From Candidatus Gastranaerophilales bacterium (GTDB lineage: Bacteria; Cyanobacteriota; Vampirovibrionia; Gastranaerophilales; Gastranaerophilaceae), in the NCBI GenBank assembly GCA_024695865.1, contig JAILHI010000001.1, positions 17,225 to 81,224 on the forward strand: a stretch of DNA of 64,000 nt, read 5' to 3'. This document shows positions 1-8,560 of this stretch, piece by piece. The position numbers and the translations under genes were made by a program. Within the stretch, counting starts at the first letter, position 1, and each line of letters opens with the position of its first letter. Under the pieces are notes generated by a model that was given only the letters and a program-made list of their open reading frames with translations, was not told where the DNA came from and searched no databases.

Positions 1-776
1 AATTATTGGACGCAGGAGTTCACTTCGGACACCAAACACAAAGATGGAACCCCAAAATGAAACCGTATATTTACGGTGCAAGAAACGGGATTTACGTTTT
101 AGACCTCAGAAAAACAACCCAAAAACTTGATGAAGCATACGCAATGGTCAGAGATTATGCAGCAAAGGGAAAAAATGTTGTTTTCGTAGGAACAAAGAAG
201 CAGGCAGCAGATGTTGTTGCTGAAGAAGCAGTAAGAGTCGGCGCTTACTACGTTAACCGCAGATGGCTCGGTGGCATGATGACTAACTATGAAACCATCA
301 AGGGCAGAGTCAACAAACTTCGTGAAACAGAAGAATTTATCAACTCGGGTTGTGCAGAAAAGTTACCGAAAAAAGAAATTGCACAAATCAACAAAAACCT
401 TGAAAAATTGAGCAAAACTTTAGGCGGTATCAAGGAAATGAGAGGCATGCCCGATATTTTGGTAGTAATCGACCAAAAGAAAGAATTCATTGCAATTAAA
501 GAAGCAAACAAATTAAACATTCCCGTTATTTGTCTTGCTGATACAAACGCAGACCCCGACGGAATTAATTGTATTATCCCGGGCAATGACGATGCTATTC
601 GTTCAATTAAACTTATCGTTTCAAAACTTGCAGATGCAGTTGCAGAAGGCAAAAAACTTCGTGAAAACAAAGCAAACACGACAGCAAAAATCGAATCCGT
701 AACGGCAAAAGATGCAGGTGTTGAAGAAGTTAAAGAAGATGCTAAAACCGAAGAAGAACCGGTTGCGGCTGAATAG
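1..776 (+). CDS. rpsB: 30S ribosomal protein S2 (5' end outside window)
   Basis: Small-subunit ribosomal protein S2. The frame is open from the first bases. It reads LLDAGVHFGHQ, the usual S2 N-terminal block that normally follows a short MxxxTMKE-type start, so about 5-10 residues and the true start lie upstream. Later S2 landmarks are present: RRWLGGMMTNYETI, the LGGIKEMRGMPDILVV block and ICLADTNADPDGINCIIPGNDDAIRSI (parts only). The last ~45 residues are an acidic, Ala/Glu/Lys-rich tail, common in S2 of AT-rich bacteria. It lies 17 bp upstream of tsf, the classic rpsB-tsf order. Identity is certain; only the start is missing. Confidence 0.98.
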   Translation, partial: LLDAGVHFGHQTQRWNPKMKPYIYGARNGIYVLDLRKTTQKLDEAYAMVRDYAAKGKNVVFVGTKKQAADVVAEEAVRVGAYYVNRRWLGGMMTNYETIKGRVNKLRETEEFINSGCAEKLPKKEIAQINKNLEKLSKTLGGIKEMRGMPDILVVIDQKKEFIAIKEANKLNIPVICLADTNADPDGINCIIPGNDDAIRSIKLIVSKLADAVAEGKKLRENKANTTAKIESVTAKDAGVEEVKEDAKTEEEPVAAE

Positions 777-793
777 TTTGAAAGGAAAAAACA

Positions 794-1657
794 ATGGCAA
801 TAACAGCAGCACAAGTAAAAGAACTTCGTGAAAAAACAGGAGCAGGCATAATGGATGCCAAAAAGGCTTTGACCGAAACCGACGGTGATATGGAAAAGGC
901 TATGGAATTTTTAAGACAAAAAGGTATCGCTTCTGCTGACAAGAAAATGTCAAGAATTGCGGCTGAAGGTTTGGTTTCTTCATACATTGACGGAAACGTC
1001 GGTGTTATGATTGAAGTAAACTGCGAAACCGACTTTGTTGCAAAAAACCCCGAATTTGCAGAATTAACTCTTAACCTTGCAAAACAGGTAGCGGCAGTAA
1101 ATCCTGCAAACGTTGAAGAATTGCTTGCTTCAACCTGCGCAAAATGCGGTCAAAAAGTAGAAGACATCATCAAAGAAAAAATCGCTAAAATCGGCGAAAA
1201 AATTACCGTAAGAAGATTTATTAAAGTTGAAGGCAACCCCGCAACTTACATTCACAACGGTAAAATCGGTGTTCTTCTAAACACTGATAAGGCTGACGAA
1301 GTTGTTCAAAAAGACGTATGCTTACACATCGCAAGTTCGGCTCCCGAATTTGTTTCAAGACAGGAAATTCCTCAGGAAGTTATCGATGAAGAAACCCGTA
1401 TTGAAATGGGTAAAGAAGACCTTGCGAAGAAGCCCGAAAACATCAGAGCAAAAATCGTTGAAGGCAGAGTCAATAAGTTAATGGCTCAAAAATGTCTTTT
1501 GGAACAACCTTTCATCAAAAACCCCGATGAAACAGTTGAAAACATTATCAAAGACCATTTTGCAATCAAGTCATTCACTCGCTGGGTTCTCGGCGAAGGA
1601 CTTGAAAAACGCAGCGATAACTTTGCGGAAGAAGTTGCAAACCAAATGAAAGGCTAA
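794..1657 (+). CDS. tsf: Translation elongation factor Ts
   Basis: Guanine-nucleotide exchange factor that regenerates EF-Tu-GTP. The N-terminal UBA-like region (LREKTGAGIMDAKKAL) and the EF-Tu-contacting TDFVAKN motif (residues 79-85) are intact. A purine-rich ribosome-binding site (GAAAGGAAAA) precedes the ATG. At 287 aa it is full length for the two-core-domain type. It is co-transcribed with rpsB and followed by a strong hairpin terminator, so the two genes form a closed unit; pyrH and frr, which follow in many bacteria, are not next. Confidence 0.98.
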   Translation: MAITAAQVKELREKTGAGIMDAKKALTETDGDMEKAMEFLRQKGIASADKKMSRIAAEGLVSSYIDGNVGVMIEVNCETDFVAKNPEFAELTLNLAKQVAAVNPANVEELLASTCAKCGQKVEDIIKEKIAKIGEKITVRRFIKVEGNPATYIHNGKIGVLLNTDKADEVVQKDVCLHIASSAPEFVSRQEIPQEVIDEETRIEMGKEDLAKKPENIRAKIVEGRVNKLMAQKCLLEQPFIKNPDETVENIIKDHFAIKSFTRWVLGEGLEKRSDNFAEEVANQMKG

Positions 1658-1675
1658 TTTCGCAAAAAAGAAATT

Positions 1676-1709
1676 TAACGGCTGTATTTTGAAATACAGC
1701 CGTTTTTTA
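1676..1709 (+). terminator. Intrinsic terminator of rpsB-tsf
   Basis: Inverted repeat ACGGCTGTATTT / AAATACAGCCGT with a very short loop, followed by a run of six T. It lies 19 bp after the tsf stop codon, and the T-run is on the + side. Confidence 0.9.
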
Positions 1710-1718
1710 TGCTATTAT
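1710..1718 (+). promoter_or_regulatory. Extended -10 promoter element of the histidine kinase gene
   Basis: TGCTATTAT is an extended -10 (TGn + TATTAT at 1713-1718). Only seven bases separate it from the ATG at 1726, and no Shine-Dalgarno fits between, so transcription should begin at or next to the start codon (leaderless mRNA, inferred). Confidence 0.6.
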
Positions 1719-1725
1719 AAAAAGT

Positions 1726-2733
1726 ATGAAAATTCTGTTTTTAATCTGTATATGTTTAATTCTTACCGTAATCACTCTGGCTGCGGAAATTTTCAGAATG
1801 AAGAAAAACCAAAAACGCAGTGAAACACAGGCGCTGAAAATGATTAGGCAAATCAGATACGGTCAGTTTAACATTAATCTTGAAACCTTTAAAAACGAGC
1901 AAATCAAAACGGCGACCGCAAAAATGCTTGAGGCTCTCAAAGACAGAGAGGCTATGCTTGCGGAATACAAACAGATTTTGATGGAGCAGAATAAATCTCT
2001 TGAACAGAGCATTGAAAGAGAAAAAGAGGCGCAAAAGTTCAAGGACGACTTTATTGCGGCTCTGACGCATGATTTAAAGACCCCCGTTATTGCGGAAGTC
2101 AATACGATAAAAATGTTTTTGTCGGGCACCTTCGGCGAAATTTCCGAAAGCCAGAAGGAAGTTTTGGAAATGATGCTCCGCTCGGATAAAGATTTAATCG
2201 AACTTTCGGAAATGCTTTTGCAAACATACAAATATCAGCAGACAGAAATCGTTCTTTCGAAAACCAAAACCGATTTAAACGGCTACATTGCTGAAATTTT
2301 TCAGGATTTGTACCCGATATTAAATTCCAAACAGCAAAAGCCTTTATTAAACAAGCCCGACGAGCCTGTTTTTGCGGAAATTGACACGATACACTTTAAA
2401 AGAGTTTTGCACAATCTGATTTTAAATGCCTCAAAATACGGCTTTGCAGACACAACAATCACAATATCACTCGAAAAACAGGAAGATAATGCCGTTATAA
2501 AAGTTACAAATGTCGGCGAAAAAATTAATCCCGAAGATATTGAACTGATTTTTCAGAAATATTATACGGGTATAAACAAATTTTCTTATATCGGAACGGG
2601 ATTAGGCTTATACTGCGTAAACAAAATCGTAAAGGCGCATGGCGGAAATGTAAAAGTTGATGTAAAAGATGACAGCGAAACAACCTTTACCGTGATAATA
2701 CCGACAGAAAGCGGTGAAAATGAACAGATTTAA
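1726..2733 (+). CDS. Membrane-bound sensor histidine kinase
   Basis: Sensor kinase of a two-component system; no response regulator is adjacent. One N-terminal membrane segment (residues about 2-22) is followed by a charged coiled-coil linker (to about 105). Next comes a HisKA dimerisation domain with phospho-acceptor His115 in ALTHDLKTP, then a HATPase_c domain with an N-box (NLILNASKYG) and a G-box (GTGLGLY). There is almost no extracytoplasmic loop, so it probably senses a membrane or cytoplasmic signal. The gene overlaps the next by about 14-20 bp, so the two are translationally coupled. The start is set by a -10 box seven bases upstream and the lack of any leader. Confidence 0.93.
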   Translation: MKILFLICICLILTVITLAAEIFRMKKNQKRSETQALKMIRQIRYGQFNINLETFKNEQIKTATAKMLEALKDREAMLAEYKQILMEQNKSLEQSIEREKEAQKFKDDFIAALTHDLKTPVIAEVNTIKMFLSGTFGEISESQKEVLEMMLRSDKDLIELSEMLLQTYKYQQTEIVLSKTKTDLNGYIAEIFQDLYPILNSKQQKPLLNKPDEPVFAEIDTIHFKRVLHNLILNASKYGFADTTITISLEKQEDNAVIKVTNVGEKINPEDIELIFQKYYTGINKFSYIGTGLGLYCVNKIVKAHGGNVKVDVKDDSETTFTVIIPTESGENEQI

Positions 2734-4333
2734 GGTTTTAATATTTTTTATCGTTCTTTTGCTTTGGTGCTGTGCGCTCGTTTATCACGTAAAACCCGAC
2801 TATGACCTTTTTGCAAGACTTATTGCCGGCATGAGCGTTGTTGAAAACGGCAAAGTTCTGATGCACGATTTTTATTCTTATACTCAGACAAACCCAGTGT
2901 GGCTTGACCACGAATACGGCGCAAGTGTTGTAATTTATTGGGTTACAACGCTTTCGGAATTTTTTCACAAGACCAAATTTGAAATGCTTGTTATTTTGCA
3001 GCAGCTTTTGATTTTTGCGATTATGTCGCTGTGTGTGTTGTGCGTAAAAATCAGAAAACCGCAATTTTCTGTTCCTTATCAGATTTTATATTTTGCACTT
3101 GCGGCGCTTGCCGCTAAAATAGCCTTTGTTCCGACAATAAGATGTCATTTGTTTACGTTTTTGTTTTTCGCTTTACTGCTTGTAATTCTTGAAGGTTACA
3201 GAAATTACAACAAAAAGTATCTGCTTTGCTTTGTTCCGGTTTTAATGCTTGTCTGGGCAAATACGCACGGCGGCTGTCTGAGCGGACTCGGAATTTTGGC
3301 GCTTTATGCGTTGGGAGAAGCACTTAACAAAAAAGATTTTAAACCGTATCTGATAACGCTTTTTGTTTCTTTTGCAATGCTCTTTATTAATCCCTACGGT
3401 ATTGATTATGTAAAATTTCTGTTCACGGCGGGAACAATGGACAGAACGTTAATTCAGGAATGGCAATCTCCGTTTGTAATTCACGGGCAGGCAGTTAATT
3501 TTATTGTTTATTTTGCTTTTATGTTCGGAATTTTCTTCGGTCAGTTGCTTTCGCAAAAGGCTGATTTTAAAAATTACGACAAAACAAAACTGTTTTTAAT
3601 GCTTTCAACAGGCTTTTTGTCTGTTTTGTATGCAAAGCTGATACCGTTTTTTGTGATAACCTCGTCAATTTTTATGTTTGACGATATTTTTGAGATTTTG
3701 AACAAAAACAAAGTTCTCAAATGGCTGAACAATCCCGAAAACAAAATCGTTTATGCCGTTATTATTCTCCTGTCGGCCGTCGTTATCAATGTCGGCAACG
3801 GGGCAAAAAAAATCAGCCTGATTCAATATCCTTATCAGGCCGTTGAATTTATAAAACAGAAAAAACTTTCGGGAAATTTGTTTACGGATATGACCTACGG
3901 AAGTTTTTGTGCTTATAAACTTTATCCCCAAAACAAAATCTTTATGGACGGACGTTATGAGGAGGTTTACAACCCCGAACTTCTTGAAAAAATAAAGAAT
4001 TTTGCAAAACAGGAGGGCGAAAACCCGATGAGCGTGGTGACGGACTATCCGACGGATATTGTTTTACTGTTCAGTAATAACAAGTCCGTCCCGATGACAG
4101 ATATACCTCTTTCGGTTAAGTTACAGGAACTCGGCTGGAAACTAATATTTAAAGACGGCTGGTGGTTTGTACTTGTCCGTCCTGATTATCCGTATAATGA
4201 TGAGATTTATGACGAATTTGCAAAAGACAAAAAGGAAAGTTTTCATTTGGATAAATACGAATATTTATCGTCAAAATTGTTTGAAACAGGTATTACAAAA
4301 GAAATTTTAAAGGAAGTATCTTCGGCAGAATAA
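2714..4333 (+). CDS. Polytopic membrane protein, GT-C-like glycosyltransferase
   Basis: A 539-aa protein with about ten hydrophobic segments in residues 1-360 and a soluble C-terminal part of about 180 residues. After the first membrane helix, an extracytoplasmic stretch carries the DFYSYTQ / WLDHEYGAS pattern with acidic residues, as in GT-C-fold lipid-linked sugar transferases. The C-terminal part has the FMDGRYEEVY motif seen in large unclassified membrane proteins of this type. GT-C membership is an inference; the sugar donor and acceptor are unknown. The start is GTG 2714 or ATG 2720, both inside the end of the kinase gene. Coupling to a sensor kinase suggests an envelope role. Confidence 0.75.
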   Translation: MKMNRFKVLIFFIVLLLWCCALVYHVKPDYDLFARLIAGMSVVENGKVLMHDFYSYTQTNPVWLDHEYGASVVIYWVTTLSEFFHKTKFEMLVILQQLLIFAIMSLCVLCVKIRKPQFSVPYQILYFALAALAAKIAFVPTIRCHLFTFLFFALLLVILEGYRNYNKKYLLCFVPVLMLVWANTHGGCLSGLGILALYALGEALNKKDFKPYLITLFVSFAMLFINPYGIDYVKFLFTAGTMDRTLIQEWQSPFVIHGQAVNFIVYFAFMFGIFFGQLLSQKADFKNYDKTKLFLMLSTGFLSVLYAKLIPFFVITSSIFMFDDIFEILNKNKVLKWLNNPENKIVYAVIILLSAVVINVGNGAKKISLIQYPYQAVEFIKQKKLSGNLFTDMTYGSFCAYKLYPQNKIFMDGRYEEVYNPELLEKIKNFAKQEGENPMSVVTDYPTDIVLLFSNNKSVPMTDIPLSVKLQELGWKLIFKDGWWFVLVRPDYPYNDEIYDEFAKDKKESFHLDKYEYLSSKLFETGITKEILKEVSSAE

Positions 4334-4357
4334 AGCCTGCCCTACAACTGCAAATAC

Positions 4358-4405
4358 ATCGTCATTGCGAAAAATGCGTAAGCATTTTGTGGCAATCCCT
4401 TTCGG
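4358..4405. repeat. REP-like intergenic repeat, copy A
   Basis: Core CGTCATTGCGA ... TGGCAATCCC with an internal hairpin (AAAATGC / GCATTTT). The same GTCATTGCGAG / GCAATCCC vocabulary recurs near 7618, 20460-20790, 25405-25555, 49491-49600 and 56340, always between genes. Confidence 0.6.
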
Positions 4406-4408
4406 CAC

Positions 4409-4678
4409 TTACGGCATAATAATATTTTTCATAAAAATCTCGGTATATTCGGGTCTGTTATACTCTCCGCCATCTACAAAAAAACTTTTTCTCTTTTTTT
4501 TGTTCTTTTTCGGTTTTTCGGCATTTTGGTTATTTTCTCCATTAATATTACCGTCAGTTGTTTCAACCTGTTCTTTTTCACCATTTATCGAGCATGCAAA
4601 TCCCGTTACACAGTCTTTTGCACAAACAACAGGAGATAAGAACAATACAAACAAAATAAACCATAAATATTTTTTCAT
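4409..4678 (-). CDS. Small secreted Lys/Asn-rich protein
   Basis: An 89-aa protein with a clear Sec signal peptide (MKKYLWFILFVLFLSPVVCAKD), probable cleavage after VCA, or Cys-anchoring at C19 if a weak lipobox is used. The mature part is short and hydrophilic, has two Cys (KDCVTGFAC), many Asn/Glu, and a strongly basic patch (KPKKNKKKRKS). A -10-like TATAAT lies upstream on the minus strand and a G-rich purine stretch precedes the ATG. It is the only minus gene between two plus transcription units. An antisense frame on the + strand over the same DNA has no start signal and is taken as a shadow. Function unknown. Confidence 0.6.
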   Translation of the reverse strand: MKKYLWFILFVLFLSPVVCAKDCVTGFACSINGEKEQVETTDGNINGENNQNAEKPKKNKKKRKSFFVDGGEYNRPEYTEIFMKNIIMP

Positions 4679-4814
4679 TTCCGACCCCCCGAAAAAATTA
4701 AACTATTCTCGGTTATATTATAAACTTTTCTTAAAAATTTTTTATTAAACAAAGTGTTAATGTTTTCAAAAATAATTTTTGCGGTAAAATGGTATAAAGA
4801 ATTTTTAACGGAAG

Positions 4815-6680
4815 ATGAATATGGAAATTATAGAACCTCAACAGGACGATAAACTGGTTTTAAAGCAAACACAGGCTTCAACGTCTTTTCAGTATAAATA
4901 TTTATTAGTCAGATTTTTCCCGTTTTTAAAACCCTTTTTGGGCAGAGCAATAATTAACTTTGCAATCTCGCTGCCCGCAGGTCTTTTAGATGCGGTTACG
5001 GCATTTGCAATCCAGCCTTATATGGATAAAGTTATCAATGCACCTGCATCGCCTCAAAGAGATTTGTATGCAATATTAATCCCGTTTGCAATTATCGCTT
5101 TTGCAATCGTGCAGGGTGTTGTTAAATACCTGAACGTTTATCTTACAAACTGGACTATGAAAAAGGTTACAAACTACGTTCAGAAAAAGGCTTATGAAAA
5201 ACTGTTGACTTTAAATACAAGATTTTACGATGTAAATTCATCGGGAACAATTATTTCAAGATTTTTGACAGACCCTATAATTTCGGCATCAACAATTCTT
5301 GACCAGATTAAGACCATTTTGACAACGGGTATCGGCTCAATTGCTCTTGTCTGTGTTCTTTTATACAACTCTTGGAAACTTGCTTTAGTCGGTGTTGTCG
5401 TAATGTCTGCGGCAATCATTCCTGCGGCAATGCTCAGAAAACGTATTTTGAGAACTTCAAACGCATCGCTTGCGGTTACGGGTGATATGTCAACCAATTA
5501 CTTTGAAACCTGCGGCGGAAACAGAACAATCACAGCCTACAATTTGGGCGGCAGACAGTACAGAATTTTTGACAACCAGATTGAAGAAATCTTTGATTTG
5601 CACATGTCTTTGACAAAACGTGTTGCACTTGCATCACCTTCGATGTTCTTTATTGCATCAATAGGTTTTGCAATAGTTCTCTGGTACGGAAACCATTTGA
5701 TTTTAACGGGTGATATGACAATCGGTAAATTTGCATCTTTCCTTGCCGCTTTGATTATGCTGTATAAACCTATGAAAAACCTCGGCGATACTTTAACCGC
5801 AATTCAGCAGTTCTTTGTATCTTTAAGCCGTGTATTTGAATTGTTTGACCTCGAATCAGAAATAAAAGAAAAAGAAAACGCAAAAGAAATTACAGGTATT
5901 AATGATGCCGTAACCTTTGAAAACGTCAACTTTGAATACGTAAAAAATATTCCTGTAATCAAAAACTTCAACTTAACGGTTAAAAAAGGTGAAACGATGG
6001 CAATTGTCGGAAACTCGGGCGGCGGAAAAACTACTCTCGTAAACTTACTTCCGAGATTTTACGACGTTAAAGGTGGTTCTATCAAGATTGACGGAACGGA
6101 TATCAGAGATTTCAGCATAAATTCTCTCAGAGGTATTATGTCGATAGTCTTTCAGGATAATTTCATTTTTGCGGGAACAATCAGAGAAAATATTCTTATG
6201 GGCAGACCCGATGCAACGGAAGATGAACTGAAAGCCGTTGTTCAAAGCGCTCACCTTGAAGAATTTATAAACACTCTCCCCGATGGTCTGGATACCGTTG
6301 TCGGCGAAAGAGGAACAAGTTTGTCGGGCGGACAAAGACAACGTGTTGCAATCGCAAGAGCAATGATAAGACAATCCGATATCGTTATTCTTGATGAAGC
6401 GACTTCTGCTCTTGATAACGAATCCGAAGCAATCGTTCAAAAGGCAATAGACAACCTTATGAAAGATAAAACTGTATTTGTAATCGCACACAGACTGTCA
6501 ACAATCCAAAACGCAGACAGAATTGCCGTAATTAACGAGGGCGAACTTGTCGAACTCGGCACACACGAAGAACTTATGCAAATAGAAGGCGGCGAATACA
6601 AACATCTTTATGAAATGCAGTTCAAACAGCAGGAAAAGAAAACTGCCGAACAATCAGAACAATCAGAACAGGCAGAATAA
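4815..6680 (+). CDS. ABC exporter, MsbA/lipid-A-exporter-like half transporter
   Basis: Homodimeric ATP-driven exporter with an N-terminal six-helix transmembrane domain (residues about 35-330) fused to an ATPase. Walker A GNSGGGKTT lies near residue 399, the LSGGQ signature near 503, Walker B VILDEA near 523 and the H-loop AHRLST near 557. Length (621 aa) and order fit the MsbA/lipid or polysaccharide exporter group; drug export is an alternative that sequence alone cannot exclude. A GGAAG ribosome-binding site precedes the ATG. The short C-terminal tail is a low-complexity EQSEQSEQ run. It is upstream of and in line with the uridine-kinase-like gene. Confidence 0.9.
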   Translation: MNMEIIEPQQDDKLVLKQTQASTSFQYKYLLVRFFPFLKPFLGRAIINFAISLPAGLLDAVTAFAIQPYMDKVINAPASPQRDLYAILIPFAIIAFAIVQGVVKYLNVYLTNWTMKKVTNYVQKKAYEKLLTLNTRFYDVNSSGTIISRFLTDPIISASTILDQIKTILTTGIGSIALVCVLLYNSWKLALVGVVVMSAAIIPAAMLRKRILRTSNASLAVTGDMSTNYFETCGGNRTITAYNLGGRQYRIFDNQIEEIFDLHMSLTKRVALASPSMFFIASIGFAIVLWYGNHLILTGDMTIGKFASFLAALIMLYKPMKNLGDTLTAIQQFFVSLSRVFELFDLESEIKEKENAKEITGINDAVTFENVNFEYVKNIPVIKNFNLTVKKGETMAIVGNSGGGKTTLVNLLPRFYDVKGGSIKIDGTDIRDFSINSLRGIMSIVFQDNFIFAGTIRENILMGRPDATEDELKAVVQSAHLEEFINTLPDGLDTVVGERGTSLSGGQRQRVAIARAMIRQSDIVILDEATSALDNESEAIVQKAIDNLMKDKTVFVIAHRLSTIQNADRIAVINEGELVELGTHEELMQIEGGEYKHLYEMQFKQQEKKTAEQSEQSEQAE

Positions 6681-6718
6681 CAAAAAACATTAAATCCCAA
6701 AACGAAAGAGTAATTGCT

Positions 6719-7567
6719 ATGATGCAAAGATTAAAAGATAAACAGAGCAAGAAAATTAAAAAACCCGATTTTTCAACAAAAGAGGGCAGAGGCATGCTTG
6801 CCTACATTTTGCAAAAAGAGTTTGAATATATTTTAAATATCGATAAAGATGCCGAAACACCTTTTATCAAAAGAGTCAAAGAAGATTTCGTTCCCCGTTT
6901 TACAAAAAGAATGATTGAAAATCCGACAAAGAAAATCATGATTGGTATCTGCGGAGAATCGGCAAGCGGAAAAACTACTATCTGCAAACATATCAAAAAG
7001 GCTATCGGCAAATTCAATCTGCCCGTAGAAATTATCAGTACGGACAATTATTTTAACGATATTTCCGAATTAATCAAACAGCACGGCGGTTTTGACAAGT
7101 TTCTCGAATCGGGCTATGACCTTGATGCACCGAGTAACTTTATGACGGAGCAATTAAAAGAAGATATTAAAATGCTTGCAGACGGATATGATGTTATGAC
7201 CCCGCAATATCTAATCAACGGAAGCGGTGTAAATATTCCCCATTCTCTGCCTGCAAAATCGCAGAAAATCATTGCGGTTGAGGGCTTGGCGGCTATGTAT
7301 GACAATGTTTACGACTTGTTTGATATCAAAATTTATATTGATATCGACCGTCAGGAGCAGGAAGAAAGATTTTTGGCTCGTGCCGCATCAAGAAATCAAA
7401 ACAGGGAAAATGCCCTTAAACAGTTAAAATACATAAGAGAGGCATCGGAAAAATATATTCTTCCCCACAAGCACAAATGGGATATTATCGTAAACGGCTC
7501 TGTTTCCATACCCTATTTTGAACAGATTATTGAGTATCTTTACGGCGTAACAAACAATTTTGAATAA
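6719..7567 (+). CDS. Uridine kinase/phosphoribulokinase-family P-loop kinase, paralogue 1
   Basis: A 282-aa P-loop kinase with Walker A GESASGKTT near residue 80. It is followed by the family pattern STDNYF (acceptor-binding Asp), a Gly-rich turn and FD/LDAPSNF, then a GYDVMTPQY block as in uridine kinases (DHPxAF ... VxxPxYD). A C-terminal region carries ARAASRNQ, resembling the lid arginines. It is about 70 residues longer at the N terminus than typical Udk, and the usual THxR of uridine kinases is not obvious, so the substrate is uncertain. A second copy with the same layout lies at 55493-56332. Confidence 0.75.
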   Translation: MMQRLKDKQSKKIKKPDFSTKEGRGMLAYILQKEFEYILNIDKDAETPFIKRVKEDFVPRFTKRMIENPTKKIMIGICGESASGKTTICKHIKKAIGKFNLPVEIISTDNYFNDISELIKQHGGFDKFLESGYDLDAPSNFMTEQLKEDIKMLADGYDVMTPQYLINGSGVNIPHSLPAKSQKIIAVEGLAAMYDNVYDLFDIKIYIDIDRQEQEERFLARAASRNQNRENALKQLKYIREASEKYILPHKHKWDIIVNGSVSIPYFEQIIEYLYGVTNNFE

Positions 7568-7592
7568 AATAAAACAGAGAAATTATTCATAA

Positions 7593-7725
7593 GTTACCAC
7601 AAAAATCAACTTAATACGTCATTACGAGGCTTGTCCGAAGTAATCCCCGAAAAAGATTGCCACGCTCACTTTGTTCGCTCGCAATGACAATAGACATAAA
7701 GGGTTACAAGTATTTTTGTGGTAAC
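7593..7725. repeat. Nested inverted-repeat element (MITE/REP-like), copy B
   Basis: The outer perfect 14-bp inverted repeat GTTACCACAAAAAT (7593-7606) / ATTTTTGTGGTAAC (7712-7725) encloses an inner one, GTCATTACGAG (7618-7628) / CTCGCAATGAC (7678-7688). It lies wholly between genes. No coding frame of note; it could be a small non-autonomous element or a REP-type unit. Confidence 0.6.
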
Positions 7726-7792
7726 AGACAGATAATTACCTCAAAAAGTTGTAAAAAATATTACAAAATAGGACTTTTCGGCTTTTTTCCTG

Positions 7793-7798
7793 TATAAT
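7793..7798 (+). promoter_or_regulatory. -10 box of the WecG/TagA gene
   Basis: Perfect TATAAT with only six bases before the ATG at 7805 and no Shine-Dalgarno in between. This implies a transcript starting at the initiation codon (leaderless, inferred). Confidence 0.6.
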
Positions 7799-7804
7799 GT
7801 TTGT

Positions 7805-8530
7805 ATGGAGAGAAAAACTGCTGAAATATTGGGATATAAAGTAGATTTGCTGAGTTTTGACGAGGCATTAAAAACCGTCCTTGACAAAACAGAGGAACAA
7901 AATACCCAAACCGTTACAATTAACCCCGAAATGATTGCTCTCGGTGAAAAAAATCAGGAATTTTCGGAAATTTTAAAAAATGCCGATTTGGTTATCCCTG
8001 ACGGTTTTGGTATAAAACTTGCCCTTATGCTTTACGGTATTAAACAGCAGCAAATTCCGGGGATTGAATTTTCCAAAAAACTAATTGCACATTGTGCGGA
8101 AAATTCTCTGCCCGTTGCACTTATCGGCGCAAAAGAAGAAACAATCCAAAAGGCTTGTGAAAACTTAAAAAACGAATACCCTAATCTGAAAATCTGTTAC
8201 AAAAAAAACGGATATTTCAAAGAAGATGAAGAAAGAGCAATAATCGACGAGATGAAACAGTCCTGTCCGAAACTCGTTCTTGCGGCTCTCGGTGTACCCA
8301 AACAGGAGATTTTTATAAACAAATATAAAAATGAGTTTCAAAACACAATGTTTGTAGGTGTTGGCGGCAGTTTTGACGTCTGGGCGGGAAATGTAAAAAG
8401 AGCGCCGTTAATCTTCAGAAAATTAGGCTGTGAGTGGCTTTGGCGGTTAATTAAAGAACCGTCAAGATTTAACAGAATGTTTCCCACTTTACCATTATTT
8501 GTTTTTAAGGTTATAATGAATAAAAAGTAA
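7805..8530 (+). CDS. WecG/TagA/CpsF family glycosyltransferase
   Basis: GT26-family enzyme that transfers ManNAc-type or related sugars onto a lipid-linked acceptor in cell-surface polymer assembly. The characteristic block NPEMIALGEKN ... LVIPDGFGIKLAL is present. It is followed by IPGIEFSKKL, the LIGAKEETI block, AALGVPKQEIFI, and GVGGSFDVWAG with the RAP/WLWRL C-terminal motif. Length (241 aa) is normal. No membrane helix is expected; members attach peripherally. The start is fixed by the -10 box just upstream. Donor sugar cannot be told from sequence. Confidence 0.92.
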   Translation: MERKTAEILGYKVDLLSFDEALKTVLDKTEEQNTQTVTINPEMIALGEKNQEFSEILKNADLVIPDGFGIKLALMLYGIKQQQIPGIEFSKKLIAHCAENSLPVALIGAKEETIQKACENLKNEYPNLKICYKKNGYFKEDEERAIIDEMKQSCPKLVLAALGVPKQEIFINKYKNEFQNTMFVGVGGSFDVWAGNVKRAPLIFRKLGCEWLWRLIKEPSRFNRMFPTLPLFVFKVIMNKK

Positions 8531-8560
8531 TGTTGCAGTATAGAAGAAAACAGGTGATTT

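Noticed and set aside
4365..4748. 127-aa frame on the + strand opposite the small secreted protein
   Set aside because: No ribosome site; begins inside a REP-like repeat and is antisense to a gene with a clean signal peptide and upstream signals.
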